A DNA stretch of 64,000 nt, taken from assembly GCF_000058485.1 (NCBI RefSeq), contig NC_008278.1:2102962-2166961 (forward strand). The letters run 5' to 3'. Positions 1-10,193 of the stretch are shown here, piece after piece (positions within the stretch are counted from its first letter, which is position 1; every line of letters begins with the position of its first letter). The position numbers and the translations under genes are program-made. This DNA is from Frankia alni ACN14a. GTDB lineage: Bacteria; Actinomycetota; Actinomycetes; Frankiales; Frankiaceae. The notes beneath the pieces are model-generated. The model was not told where the DNA came from and did no database searches. It worked only from the letters and a program-made list of their open reading frames with translations.

Positions 1-1
1 G

Positions 2-268
2 CGGGAGAAGGAGATCGTGCTCTCCCGGGTCCCGGAGCTGCCGGAGCAGCTCGCCGAGTCGCTGGTTCGGATCGTGCGCGCGCTGCGCGCGATGGAGCTG
101 AAGAAGGCACCGTCCATCGCCGAGACCATCGACTGGGCGCAGACGGTGCTCGCGCTCGGGTTCGACACCTTCGACGAGGCGGCCGTCGCCTCCACCCTCG
201 GTGTGGTGCTCAAGCACGCCAGCGACCAGGCCCGCGCCATCGGCCACCTCAAGCTCACCGCGAACTAA
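2..268 (+). CDS. MoxR-type AAA+ ATPase, C-terminal end (partial)
   Basis: Only the last 88 codons are present; the gene begins left of the window and reads in frame from base 2. The visible tail is helical and ends in HLKLTAN. It resembles the C-terminal lid of MoxR ATPases that pair with CoxE/VWA proteins. MoxR proteins are ATP-driven chaperones that insert cofactors or metals or assemble membrane complexes. The ATPase motifs lie outside the window, so the call rests on this tail and on the VWA-domain gene 12 bp downstream, the usual MoxR partner. Confidence 0.7.
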   Translation, partial: REKEIVLSRVPELPEQLAESLVRIVRALRAMELKKAPSIAETIDWAQTVLALGFDTFDEAAVASTLGVVLKHASDQARAIGHLKLTAN

Positions 269-280
269 GGGGGCGCCGGC

Positions 281-1711
281 ATGAACCTGCTGGACCGCAC
301 CGTCGAGTTCACCGCCGCCCTGCGCCGGGCCGGCGTCCCGGTCAGCAGCGCCGAGACGGTGGACGCGGCCCGCGCCGTCGGGGCCCTCGGCTGGGCCGAC
401 CGCGACGGCGTGCGGGCGTCGTTCGCCGCGACCCTGTGCAAACGACCGGTGTACCGGCCCGCCTTCGACACCCTGTTCGACCTGTACTTCCCGCCGCGCA
501 TCGGTGACGGCGTCTCGCTGGACGACCTCGCTGACGACCCGGCGGCCGCCGGCGACGGCGCGGCCGGCGACGGCGAGCCGGATCCCGGCGACCTGACGCC
601 GGAGGAGCTCGAGGCGCTGCGCCAGGCGCTGCGCGACAAGCTGCTCGACGCCCTGCGCGACGGCGACGACGAGGCGCTGCGTCAGCTCGCCCGCCAGGCG
701 GTGAGCGCGTTCGGGTCGGCGCGGGGCAGCGCCGGGCGCTCCTGGTTCCTGTACCGGGTGCTGCGCGCGATGTCCGCGGAGACGCTCATCTCCGACCTGC
801 TCTCGGCGCTGCTGGGCGAGCAGGAACGCGGGGGCCTCGCCGAACGGGCCGCCCGGCAGACCATCACCGACCGGATCCGCGAGTTCGAGGAGCTGGTGGG
901 CGCGGAGGTGCGCCGCCGGATGGCCGAGGAGCGCGGCATCGAGGCCGTCGAGCGCAGCGCGGTCAAGCCGCTCAGCGACCAGGTCGAGTTCCTGCGCGCC
1001 TCCCAGCGTGACCTCGTCGAGCTGCGCCGGCAGGTTCACCCGCTCGCCCGCCGCCTCGCGACCCGGCTGACCGCGCGGCGCCGCCTCGGGCGCACCGGCC
1101 GGCTGGACTTCCGGCGCACCGTCCGCGCCTCGCTGGCCACCGGTGGCGTGCCGGTCGACACCAAGCACCGTCCGCACAAGCCGCACAAGCCCGAGCTCGT
1201 CGTGCTGTGCGACGTCTCCGGTTCGGTCGCGTCGTTCGCCCACTTCACCCTGATGCTGACCCACGCGCTGCGCGAGCAGTTCTCCAAGGTTCGCGCGTTC
1301 GCCTTCATCGACACCACCGACGAGGTGACCCGCTTCCTGCGCGGCCTCGACCTCGGCGACATGATGGCGCGGATCTCCGGCGAGGCCGACCTGGTCTGGT
1401 TTGATGGGCACAGCGACTACGGCCACGCCATCGAGGTCTTCGCCGAGAAGTACCCGGAGGCGGTGGGCCCGAAGACGTCGCTGCTCATCCTCGGCGACGC
1501 GCGCAACAACTACCGGCCGACGTCGGCGACGGTGTTCCGGCGGCTGTGCGCGCAGGCCCGGCACTCCTACTGGCTCAACCCGGAGCCACGCACCTACTGG
1601 GGCTCGGGCGACTCGGCGACCGACGTCTACGCCGAGCTGGTCGACGAGATGGTCGAGTGCCGCAACATCGACCAGCTCCAGGTCTTCATCGAGCGCCTCC
1701 TGCCCTCCTGA
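281..1711 (+). CDS. CoxE-like VWA-domain protein, MoxR partner
   Basis: The product has 476 residues. An acidic segment (about residues 85-115) and a helical middle precede a C-terminal von Willebrand A domain. That domain carries the metal-ion-dependent adhesion motif DVSGS at about residue 311 and a later LILGDARNN strand typical of CoxE proteins. VWA/MoxR pairs act together in the cytoplasm on protein-complex maturation; the client cannot be told from sequence. The ATG has a purine-rich site (aaggggg) just upstream. The gene follows the MoxR gene by 12 bp, so the two form an operon that ends at the hairpin at 1747-1795. Confidence 0.85.
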   Translation: MNLLDRTVEFTAALRRAGVPVSSAETVDAARAVGALGWADRDGVRASFAATLCKRPVYRPAFDTLFDLYFPPRIGDGVSLDDLADDPAAAGDGAAGDGEPDPGDLTPEELEALRQALRDKLLDALRDGDDEALRQLARQAVSAFGSARGSAGRSWFLYRVLRAMSAETLISDLLSALLGEQERGGLAERAARQTITDRIREFEELVGAEVRRRMAEERGIEAVERSAVKPLSDQVEFLRASQRDLVELRRQVHPLARRLATRLTARRRLGRTGRLDFRRTVRASLATGGVPVDTKHRPHKPHKPELVVLCDVSGSVASFAHFTLMLTHALREQFSKVRAFAFIDTTDEVTRFLRGLDLGDMMARISGEADLVWFDGHSDYGHAIEVFAEKYPEAVGPKTSLLILGDARNNYRPTSATVFRRLCAQARHSYWLNPEPRTYWGSGDSATDVYAELVDEMVECRNIDQLQVFIERLLPS

Positions 1712-1746
1712 CCCGTTAGCCCCGGCTGTCGCCGTCGAGGTCCCGG

Positions 1747-1795
1747 CTGCTTATCCAGAGGGATAAATCGGGCGCGGAACCCTCTGGATAAGCAG
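1747..1795. terminator. Bidirectional terminator hairpin
   Basis: Perfect 16-bp inverted repeat (ctgcttatccagaggg and its complement at 1747-1762 and 1780-1795) with a 17-nt loop. It lies between the converging VWA and acyltransferase genes and is AT-richer than its surroundings. It probably stops transcription from both sides. Confidence 0.75.
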
Positions 1796-1855
1796 AGCCC
1801 GACGCGGCGGCCGTCCCGCGGCGCGGTTCGGCGGCCGGTCGGGGCCGGACCGGGG

Positions 1856-3187
1856 TCAGTCGGCGGGGACGGGTGCGATGCCGCCGACGGGGCCCGTGGG
1901 GGTCGCGGTGGCCGGCATGACGGCGCCGGGGACGCCGGCGACACCCACGCCGCCGGCGGGCGCCGCGTCGGTGCGTTGGCGCGGGACGCGGCCCGTCCCC
2001 GGGTTCGTCCAGGCGGGCCGGCGCCGTTGCACCGGCCGTTCGACGAGGTAGTACGACGCGCTCGCCAGACCCATGCTGATGACGAGCGCCACGCCCGCCG
2101 CGGGCACCCGCCCGACCCGGGGCATCAGCTTGTCCAGGGCCGTCCCGGTGACCGGGAAGTGCCACAAGTAGAAGCTGTAGGAGATCCGGCCGATCCAGCT
2201 CATCACCCGGGTGCTGAGGAAACCGGCGAGCCAGGCGGGGCGCTGCTGGTCCGCGGCGAGGACCGCGACGGCGGCGACCGCGGCGACCGCCGTGTAGCCC
2301 CCGTAGGCCAGCCAGTTCGGCCGGCCGTGCAGGTCCGGGCCGAACACGAACAGGGCGACCAGGGCCATCAGCGCCGCCGGTCCCAGCCGGGCGATGTCGC
2401 GCAGGATCGCCGCCTGGCGGGGGCCGCGGGAGCTCCAGCCCAGCGCCGGGGGCGCGACGGCCTGATGCCGCCACACCCCGAGCAGGCAGCCGACCAGCAA
2501 CGAGTCGACGCGACCGTCGGGCCCGAAGTAGATGCGCAGGTTCTCCTGACCGTCCACGATGAGGATCTCCCGCCAGATCACCACCAGCAGGATCGCGCCG
2601 ATCAGCAGGGTCGGCAGCCGTCGCCGCAGCCGAGAACGGCCGCAGATCACCACCAGCGCCAGCGGCCAGAGCAGGTAGAACTGCTCCTCCATGGACAGCG
2701 TCCAGGTGTGGCCGAACCACGAGTCGCCGCCGGGTGGGTCGAACGTCCGCTGGATGTTCGCCACGTAGAACACCGAGGCCAGCCCGTTCCAGAGGAACTG
2801 GACCTGGTCGCTGTGGCTCTTGAGCAGCAGTACCAGCGGCACGCCGACGACGGCGAAGACGTAGAAGGCGGGTAGCAGCCGGAAGGCGCGCCGTCCCCAG
2901 AAGGCGCGCAGCGAGATCCGGCCGGTGCGGTCGCGTTCGGCGAGCAGCAGGCCGGTGATGAGAAAGCCGCTGAGGACGAGGAACAGGTCGACGCCCAGGT
3001 ACCCGCCCGGCAGCAGGCCCATGTGATGGACGAAGACGGCCAGCACGGCGATCGCCCGCAGCCCGTCGAGGGCGGGGTTGTGCGGCTTCGCCGTGGCGGG
3101 CGGTAACGCGGTGGAGGCTTCGTCCCCCGTACCGGGCGGGGCCGCGGAGGTGTTGTCCGGCGGGGCGTTCTCGGGTGTGGGCGTCAT
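1856..3187 (-). CDS. Membrane acyltransferase, acyltransferase-3 (OafA/YrhL) family
   Basis: The product has 443 residues and about ten hydrophobic segments. It opens with the family signature HNPALDGLRAIAVLAVFVHH, followed by PGGYLGVDLFLVLSGFLITG. The basic motif and hydrophobic array are those of acyltransferase-3 enzymes, which O-acylate cell-surface polysaccharides, lipids or antibiotics at the membrane. There is no C-terminal SGNH esterase domain. I chose the ATG at 3187 because a G-rich ribosome site (ggggggag) precedes it; an in-frame start 27 codons upstream lacks one. The acceptor substrate is unknown and no sugar-biosynthesis neighbours are present. Confidence 0.85.
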   Translation of the reverse strand: MTPTPENAPPDNTSAAPPGTGDEASTALPPATAKPHNPALDGLRAIAVLAVFVHHMGLLPGGYLGVDLFLVLSGFLITGLLLAERDRTGRISLRAFWGRRAFRLLPAFYVFAVVGVPLVLLLKSHSDQVQFLWNGLASVFYVANIQRTFDPPGGDSWFGHTWTLSMEEQFYLLWPLALVVICGRSRLRRRLPTLLIGAILLVVIWREILIVDGQENLRIYFGPDGRVDSLLVGCLLGVWRHQAVAPPALGWSSRGPRQAAILRDIARLGPAALMALVALFVFGPDLHGRPNWLAYGGYTAVAAVAAVAVLAADQQRPAWLAGFLSTRVMSWIGRISYSFYLWHFPVTGTALDKLMPRVGRVPAAGVALVISMGLASASYYLVERPVQRRRPAWTNPGTGRVPRQRTDAAPAGGVGVAGVPGAVMPATATPTGPVGGIAPVPAD

Positions 3188-3337
3188 GGTCTCCCCCCAA
3201 GGATCCACACGGCGAGTGCGCTGAGCACCGTTGCACGGTAGTCGTCCGCGGAGGGGGAGCGCGGTCACCTTTGCCGGATCGGTACCGGATGAGGTCCTGG
3301 CGGGCCGACCTCGGGGGCCTTGGCGGGCATTAGCGGT

Positions 3338-3377
3338 CCCGCCGGGATCCTGGGGGTCCCGCCGGGGTCCTGGGGGT
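3338..3377. repeat. Tandem repeat, 2 x 20 bp
   Basis: Two adjacent 20-bp units (cccgccgggatcctgggggt, the second with one change) lie 9 bp beyond the pgm stop codon. One of several short tandem repeats at gene 3' ends in this window. Confidence 0.85.
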
Positions 3378-3386
3378 GGAGCCGGG

Positions 3387-5054
<1,668 letters not shown>

Positions 5055-5151
5055 GGGCGGCGCCTCCTCGCGGTGGGACGGGGGTGGCCGGCGGCCTGCC
5101 GTCAGCCTAGTCGGGTCGTCCCCCGCGGGGCTGGTTCGTCCCAGGCTCGAC

Positions 5152-5203
5152 TGCGGTGCGCTGTGCACGCTCCGGGCCCCAGAACCGGGCACAGCGCACC
5201 GCA
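5152..5203. promoter_or_regulatory. 15-bp perfect inverted repeat in the pgm-nadD spacer
   Basis: The arms tgcggtgcgctgtgc (5152-5166) and its complement (5189-5203) flank a 22-nt loop. They sit 97 bp upstream of the pgm start and 87 bp upstream of the nadD start. With divergent genes on both sides a terminator is unlikely; a protein-binding dyad or an RNA hairpin in one 5' leader is more plausible. Confidence 0.6.
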
Positions 5204-5276
5204 CCTCTGGTGGGGGGCTTTGTGGGACATCTCCCGTCCGGCCCGGCGCCGCGCGCGTGTGCCGGGCCTGCGGCGT

Positions 5277-5282
5277 TACTGT
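5277..5282 (+). promoter_or_regulatory. Probable leaderless -10 element for nadD
   Basis: TACTGT followed by 7 nt and then the GTG start. There is no Shine-Dalgarno sequence, consistent with transcription starting at the start codon. Confidence 0.5.
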
Positions 5283-5289
5283 CGGCGTC

Positions 5290-5877
5290 GTGCGTCTCGG
5301 CGTGATGGGTGGGACCTTCGATCCCGTCCACAACGGGCACCTCGTCGCCGCGAGCGAGGTGGCCGCCCTGTTCGACCTCGACGAGGTCGTCTTCGTGCCG
5401 AGCGGGCAGCCCTGGCAGAAGGTCCACCGCGTGGTCTCGGACCCCGAGGACCGCTACCTGATGACGTTCCTCGCCACCGCGGAGAACCCGCAGTTCACCG
5501 TCAGCCGGGTCGAGATCGACCGGGGTGGGGCGACCTACACCATCGACACCCTGCGCGATCTGCGCGGAGCCCGACCGGACGACGAGCTGTTCTTCATCAC
5601 CGGCGCCGACGCCCTCGCCCAGATCTTCACCTGGCGGGACCATCGTGAGCTGTTCGAGCTGGCGCACTTCGTCGGCGTCAGCCGCCCCGGCTACCAGCTC
5701 GCCCTGGACGCCGCGCTGCCGGCGAACTCGGTGAGCCTGCTGGAGGTGCCGGCGCTGGCGATCTCGTCCTCCGACATCCGTCAGCGGGTCGGCCGCGGCG
5801 CCCCGATCTGGTACCTCACGCCGGACGGCGTGGTGCGCTACATCGCCAAGCGGCACCTCTACCAGTCGAGGGCCTGA
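5290..5877 (+). CDS. nadD: Nicotinate-nucleotide adenylyltransferase
   Basis: The product has 195 residues. The nucleotidyltransferase signature [11 protein letters not shown] is near the N-terminus and the C-terminal [10 protein letters not shown] motif, which contacts ATP phosphates, is present. The enzyme makes deamido-NAD from nicotinate mononucleotide and ATP in NAD biosynthesis. The frame is open far upstream, but GTG 5290 puts the signature at the usual distance from the N-terminus and has a TACTGT hexamer 7 nt upstream. rsfS and a phosphatase follow, the common actinobacterial order. The last codons lie inside an 11-bp tandem repeat that contains the stop. Confidence 0.95.
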   Translation: MRLGVMGGTFDPVHNGHLVAASEVAALFDLDEVVFVPSGQPWQKVHRVVSDPEDRYLMTFLATAENPQFTVSRVEIDRGGATYTIDTLRDLRGARPDDELFFITGADALAQIFTWRDHRELFELAHFVGVSRPGYQLALDAALPANSVSLLEVPALAISSSDIRQRVGRGAPIWYLTPDGVVRYIAKRHLYQSRA

Positions 5878-5896
5878 CGACGGCCTGACGACGGCC
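5871..5896. repeat. 11-bp tandem repeat across the nadD stop codon
   Basis: ggcctgacgac occurs twice plus a partial third copy (ggcc). The TGA stop of nadD is inside the first unit and recurs in the second. The remaining 258 bp up to rsfS contain no gene that I can see. Confidence 0.8.
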
Positions 5897-6154
5897 CCGA
5901 CGCTCCGGTGCACCCACCGGTGCCCGGCCGGTAGATGGCAACGACGCCGACGGCCGTCGGCCTGACGCGGTGCGGGACCGTCCCGAACCGTGGTGGTCCG
6001 GCAATATCACGATTTTCGGGCCGTCGCCGGCCTGATGGCTGCCCTGACCGGGCGGGGATGTGTCACGCTGGACTAAGCCGCCCGACCCCGGGCGGCGCGC
6101 GGGGCGACCGGTGGTGGCCGTCCCGCGGACGTCGCCACCCTGGAGACCCTCAGC

Positions 6155-6604
6155 GTGACCGCTTCCCCGCGAGCCGTCGAACTTGCCCTCGCCGCTGCCC
6201 AGGCGGCGGCCGACAAGCTCGGCCACGACCTGCTCATCCTCGACGTGAGTGAGCGGCTGGCCATCACCGACTGCTTCGTCATCGCCTCCGCGGGCAACGA
6301 GCGGCAGGTCAAGGGCATCGTCGACGAGGTGGAGGAGAAGCTGCGCCGGCTCGGGGCCAAGCCCGTCCGGCGCGAGGGAGAGCGAGAGGGCCACTGGGTC
6401 CTGCTCGACTTCGTCGACGTCGTCGTGCACGTCCAGCGCGACGAAGAGCGCGTCTTCTACGCCCTGGAACGGCTGTGGAAGGACTGCCCGGTGATTCCGT
6501 TCACCGACGCGACCGTCGGGGTCGCGGCCGGGGCGGGAACCTCGGCGGCCGGGGCCTCCTCGGCGTCCGGCCCGCTCGGTGGCGGCCCGGCGAACGCCCT
6601 GTGA
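6155..6604 (+). CDS. rsfS: Ribosomal silencing factor RsfS
   Basis: The product has 149 residues. The RsfS core spans about residues 5-110, with ITDCFVIASAGNERQV, the glycine-tryptophan segment EGHWVLLDF and VVVHVQRDEER. RsfS binds ribosomal protein uL14 on the large subunit and blocks subunit joining when nutrients are scarce. The tail after about residue 115 is alanine/glycine-rich and looks like a non-conserved extension. Start is GTG 6155. The stop codon overlaps the next gene (GTGA), so the two are probably translationally coupled. Confidence 0.93.
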   Translation: MTASPRAVELALAAAQAAADKLGHDLLILDVSERLAITDCFVIASAGNERQVKGIVDEVEEKLRRLGAKPVRREGEREGHWVLLDFVDVVVHVQRDEERVFYALERLWKDCPVIPFTDATVGVAAGAGTSAAGASSASGPLGGGPANAL

Positions 6605-7302
6605 GGCTGCTGCTCTGGCGGCACGGTCGGACCACCTGGAACGACGTCGGCCGCTTCCAGGGGCATGCGGATCCGCCCCTGGACGCCACCGGCCGGGCCC
6701 AGGTCGCCGCCGTGGCCCCGATCATCCGGGCGATGCGTCCGGAGTTGGTCGTCTCGTCCGATCTGCAGCGCTGTCGGGACACCGCGGCCGGGCTCGACCT
6801 GCCGTTTCGCTCCGACGCACGCCTGCGCGAAATCGATCTCGGGTTGTGGTCCGGACTCACCGGTGCCGAGGCGGCCGACCGCTTCCCCGAGGAGGACCGG
6901 GCCTGGCGCCGGGGCGACGACGTCCGCCGCGGCGGCGGTGAGACCTACCGCGAGGTCGCCCGGCGCGCCGGGGAGGTCTTCGACGAGATCCGCGCCGAAG
7001 GGCAGCCGTCCGGGCCGGCGGGTCTCGTCGTGTTCGTGCTGCACGGCGGCACGGCGCGCTCGCTGATCGGCCACGTGCTCGGCCTGCCGCCGGAGCTGTG
7101 GTGGCACTTCGGGCCGCTGGCGAACTGCCGGTGGTCGGTCCTGCGCCAGGTCGAGGGCGGGTACCGGCTCGCCGAGCACAACGCGGGTCCGCTGCTGACT
7201 GGTAAGGTCGGCGTCGCCGGATCGGGTCTGTCCGAGTCCCTCCTGCCGAGCCAGGGGGCCCCGACGGAGTCCGACACGGAGCCTGTACACTTGCCGAAGT
7301 AG
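6601..7302 (+). CDS. Histidine phosphatase (phosphoglycerate mutase-like)
   Basis: The product has 233 residues. The catalytic loop LLLWRHGRTTWN is at the extreme N-terminus, followed by REIDLGLWSGLTG and the second histidine in VFVLHGGTARS. These are hallmarks of the branch-1 histidine phosphatases, with the usual two active-site histidines. Members next to rsfS are usually annotated as phosphoglycerate mutase family, but true mutase activity is doubtful and the substrate is unknown. The GTG at 6601 overlaps the rsfS stop by 4 bp. About 35 C-terminal residues are poorly conserved. tRNA-Ala follows 79 bp later. Confidence 0.88.
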   Translation: MRLLLWRHGRTTWNDVGRFQGHADPPLDATGRAQVAAVAPIIRAMRPELVVSSDLQRCRDTAAGLDLPFRSDARLREIDLGLWSGLTGAEAADRFPEEDRAWRRGDDVRRGGGETYREVARRAGEVFDEIRAEGQPSGPAGLVVFVLHGGTARSLIGHVLGLPPELWWHFGPLANCRWSVLRQVEGGYRLAEHNAGPLLTGKVGVAGSGLSESLLPSQGAPTESDTEPVHLPK

Positions 7303-7381
7303 CCCACCAGGCGCGGCGGTATCGGTGCCAGGGGGGCAACACACCGAGGTCCACTCGGTCTGATATAAATGAACAGCAGTT

Positions 7382-7455
7382 GGGGCTGTGGCGCAGTCTG
7401 GTAGCGCATCACACTGGCAGTGTGAGGGTCAGGGGTTCGAATCCCCTCAGCTCCA
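7382..7455 (+). tRNA. tRNA-Ala (GGC anticodon)
   Basis: I folded the cloverleaf by hand. The 7-bp acceptor stem (ggggctg with cagctcc) includes the G3:U70 pair that identifies alanine tRNAs. The D stem is gcgc/gcgc. The anticodon stem is tcaca/tgtga with loop ctggcag (anticodon GGC at 7416-7418), and the T arm carries ttcgaat. The discriminator base is A and the CCA end is not encoded. It reads the GCC codon, one of the commonest here. Confidence 0.97.
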
Positions 7456-7472
7456 CGAGACTTTGGGCGTCT

Positions 7473-7517
7473 TGTTTTCTCCCTTTCTGGGGAGAAACAG
7501 GGCGCCTCTTTATTTTG
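7473..7517 (+). terminator. Probable terminator of the tRNA-Ala transcript
   Basis: The arms tgttttctccc (7473-7483) and ggggagaaaca (7489-7499) form a stem with one bulged T. A T-rich run (tctttatttt) follows at 7508-7517, as in an intrinsic terminator. Confidence 0.6.
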
Positions 7518-7540
7518 TCGGGGGGGCCGAGCCCCCCCGA
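7518..7540. terminator. Second G/C hairpin after tRNA-Ala
   Basis: A 9-bp perfect stem (tcggggggg with cccccccga) and a 5-nt loop follow the first hairpin immediately. Possibly a back-up terminator. Confidence 0.4.
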
Positions 7541-7622
7541 AACCCCCCCACGAACTTGCCCGTGGGTGGGGTGAGTGGGGGTGGGTGACCTTTCGCGCTT
7601 GGGGCGAGAAGAGGGTGCGGCG

Positions 7623-7800
7623 GTGGACGAGCCGGCACCGGGCGTCACTCTCCAGAGCCTGCGCCGGCGGCGGGGCCTGACCCAGGAAGCACGTGCGGAA
7701 AGCGGCCGACCTCGGTGTCTCCACGATTCGTGAGACTGAACAGGGCGGAAGTGCCCGGATCGAAACGCTTCACGTCCTACGCCGGACAGCCCTCGGGTGA
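7623..7800 (+). pseudogene. Frameshifted remnant of an XRE-type helix-turn-helix regulator
   Basis: From GTG 7623 the frame reads LQSLRRRRGLTQE, the first half of an XRE helix-turn-helix. It then loses the match. A second frame continues with RKAADLGVSTIRE and TEQGGSARIETL, the recognition helix and following helix of the same fold, ending at TGA 7800. The break lies around 7685-7700. Only the N-terminal domain is left; nothing of a longer protein is visible after the stop. Such domains head many actinobacterial regulators and NACHT or SARP-like ATPases, so the parent family is uncertain. Confidence 0.65.
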
Positions 7801-8282
7801 GGTGCGGGAGGCAGACCTGCGCGGCGGCACTGTCGGAAGCCGATCGCCTTTACCACGCTGACGGCGCCGAGGCTGTCGCGGCAGTGTTCCCGCGACAGCC
7901 GGCAGGGCCGGCTCGCCGGACACGGAATACGCAACAACTGGTGTGACTCTTCCCAGCGGCCAAGCAGTCATGATCGCGGGTGACGCGCGGGGTGTGCTGA
8001 GACTCGCGGAGACAGTCCCACAGCCCCGTACCAGCCGATTTCGGTCCGACAACCTGAGTCGTCACAGCCGACTCCTGGACATTTCGGCGTACATTTCCTG
8101 ATCGCCCCCGTGGAGTTCGACGCCGGTAGGCCGCGCGCCAGCGAACCCCGGGGAACGACCGCTGCGCGCGAGGACAGGCGACTGGGAAACTACAACAGCT
8201 TACCTAAAGTATCCATATGGATGCCCTAAGCTACGGAGCGGTCGAAAGATCGGCCATGCTGTAGGCCTTCCTAAGGAAACCC
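7801..8282. other. Intergenic stretch with promoter-like end and 12-bp palindrome
   Basis: I see no gene here. The last 100 bp are unusually AT-rich for the window. They contain the perfect palindrome atccatatggat (8211-8222) and an aaggaa ribosome site just before the ATG at 8283. This end probably holds the promoter of the DUF3494 gene. Confidence 0.5.
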
Positions 8283-9362
8283 ATGGTGACTACCCGCCTC
8301 CCAGGCGCCATCCACCGCGCTACCACCCACCGAGCCACAACCCACCGCAAGACCGCCCGATCCCGGTACACCAAGACCCTCACCGTCGTCGGCGCGACAA
8401 CCATCCTGATCGGGCTGGTCGGCGCCACGGGTGCCCACGCGGCCACCCCGACGGTCAACCTCGGCACCGCCGCCGGCTACGCGACTCTCGCTGGGTCCAC
8501 GATCACGAACACCGGCATCACCACCGTCGACGGCGATCTCGGGCTCAGTCCGGGCACCGCGGTCACCGGATTCCCGCCCGGCCGGGTAACCGGCACCGTT
8601 CACGCCGCCGACAGCGCCGCGATCCAGGCCAAGAACGACCTCGCTGCCGCCTACGACGCCGCCGCGGCGACCCCCACCACCGCCACGATTCCCGTGGAAC
8701 TCGGCGGGACCACTGAAACCCCCGGTGTGTACGATTCCCCGGCCGGCACGTTCGGCATCACCGGAACCCTGACCCTCGATGCCCAGGGCGACCCGAACGC
8801 CGTCTTCATCTTCAAGGCCGCGTCCACCCTGATAACCGCATCCGCCAGCAATGTGACCCTCCTCAACGGCGCCCAGTCATCCAACGTCTTCTGGGTGGTC
8901 GGCAGCTCCGCGACCCTTGGCACCTACTCCATTCTCAGGGGCACCGTCCTCGCCCTCACCTCCATCACCGTCACCACCGGCGTGACCGTGGACGGCCGCA
9001 TTCTGGCCCGCAACGGCGCAGTCACCCTCGACACCGACACGATCACCCGCCCGGTCGGCGTCCAGGGCCCCGTCAGCACCACCACCGGCCTCGTCTCCAC
9101 CCGCAACCCTGCCCCGACGGCGCAGCCCGTCACCTTCACCGCCACCGTCGTGGCCGGCACCGGCACAACCGTCCCCACCGGCCTCGTCGCGTTCGTCGAC
9201 GGGCCCGCGCTTCGCAACGTCGCCACCCTCGACAACACCGGCCACGCGGCGTTCACCGCCCCCCTCACCGCAGGCCTACACCGGATCAAGGCGATCTACA
9301 TCGGTACCACCGGTTTCACCGCCAGCGTCTCACCGACCCTCTACGAGCTCGTCGGCTTCTGA
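8283..9362 (+). CDS. Secreted DUF3494 (ice-binding-like) protein with C-terminal Ig-like domain
   Basis: The product has 359 residues. A long basic N-region is followed by a hydrophobic stretch and an AHA cleavage-like site near residue 57, so it is probably exported. Residues about 60-260 match the DUF3494/ice-binding-like beta-solenoid (NLGTAAGYATLAGSTITNTG, TVDGDLGLSPGTAVTGFPPG, NVFWVVGSSATLGT). A bacterial Ig-like domain (about 265-358) ends the protein. In cold-adapted microbes such proteins bind ice; in soil actinobacteria many homologues have no known ligand and may be adhesins. The start has a ribosome site (aagga), with GTG 8286 as an alternative. A strong hairpin follows the stop. 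Both flanks are decayed genes, suggesting acquired DNA. Confidence 0.85.
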   Translation: MVTTRLPGAIHRATTHRATTHRKTARSRYTKTLTVVGATTILIGLVGATGAHAATPTVNLGTAAGYATLAGSTITNTGITTVDGDLGLSPGTAVTGFPPGRVTGTVHAADSAAIQAKNDLAAAYDAAAATPTTATIPVELGGTTETPGVYDSPAGTFGITGTLTLDAQGDPNAVFIFKAASTLITASASNVTLLNGAQSSNVFWVVGSSATLGTYSILRGTVLALTSITVTTGVTVDGRILARNGAVTLDTDTITRPVGVQGPVSTTTGLVSTRNPAPTAQPVTFTATVVAGTGTTVPTGLVAFVDGPALRNVATLDNTGHAAFTAPLTAGLHRIKAIYIGTTGFTASVSPTLYELVGF

Positions 9363-9387
9363 CCTCCGATTCCGCCCTGAGAGTGCA

Positions 9388-9424
9388 CAGGGCCCCCGGC
9401 CGTGTTTCACGGTCGGGGGCCCTG
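9388..9424 (+). terminator. Strong terminator hairpin after the DUF3494 gene
   Basis: A 16-bp stem with one G-U pair (9388-9403 with 9409-9424, cagggcccccgg arm) and a 5-nt loop, 25 bp beyond the stop. Confidence 0.75.
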
Positions 9425-9610
9425 CGGCATTCCGGGGCTGCTGTCACCGGAGGTCGCAGGGGAAAGACCGAATACTCCTGCCGTTCGCCCGGAGAGCCCG
9501 AGATCCTCCCGTCTGCGCTGGGCGGAGAAACGGGTCGTCTTCATTGTTGTGTGTGGGGCTGAGCTCCCCGAACCCCGAGGGCGGGTCCCCGGGGATGCGG
9601 GTGGCGTGGG

Positions 9611-10139
9611 TCAGGTGGGCTGGTCGTCGTGTTTGCCGGGCGGGTGGTGCCGGGCGGGGTGGTGGGCGAAGTAGACGCCGGGCGGGACGCCGATCGTGCG
9701 GCGGAAGGCGGCGACGAAGGCGCTCGGGGTCGCATAGCCGGCGCGGCGGGCGGCGGTGCTGATCGGACACGGCGAGATGGTCGAGGAGTTCGCGCAGCAG
9801 CGGCCCGACGGCGACCACCGTCGCCGACGACCAGGGGATCGGGCAGCGCGTGGGCAGGAAGTACGGACTGCGCATCCAGGCGTCGTCCGCGCTGCGTGTC
9901 AGGTGGGCCAGCCCGGCGGGGATCCACAGGGCGAGCGTCGGCGGCAGGAACCACGCCTCCGCCTCGACCTGGACCGTCAGCACCCCGCGACGCGCCCAGA
10001 CCAGTTGATGGACGAGATGGCGATGCTGGCCGAATCGGTGCCTCGGCGACATCTGAAAGTCCGCGATCGCGACGGCACCAGGGCCGCCGCCGTGAAGCCG
10101 GCCGTCGGTGATCCCGGGAAGGTGACCGCTGCTCCACAT
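9611..10139 (-). pseudogene. AraC-family regulator with internal deletion and frameshift
   Basis: From ATG 10139 a cupin-like sensor domain reads well (HRFGQHRHLVHQLVWARRGV, then LALWIPAGLAH) as far as LLRELLDHLAVS. The frame then leaves the family. In another frame the end of an AraC DNA-binding domain appears (ARRAGYATPSAFVAAFRRTI, GVPPGVYF) and stops at 9611. The region between, which should hold the first helix-turn-helix and linker (roughly 80 residues), is missing. The gene cannot make a working regulator. It is divergent from the broken methyltransferase, perhaps its former target. Confidence 0.75.
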
Positions 10140-10193
10140 ACATTGGCAGGCTAGTGGATGGCCGTCGCGAACGGGCGGATCTAGGGTCCGAAC

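Noticed and set aside
7382-7455. tRNA-Ala as an attachment site of an integrated element
   Set aside because: No integrase and no second copy of the tRNA 3' end were seen in the window; kept only as an inference about the decayed flank.
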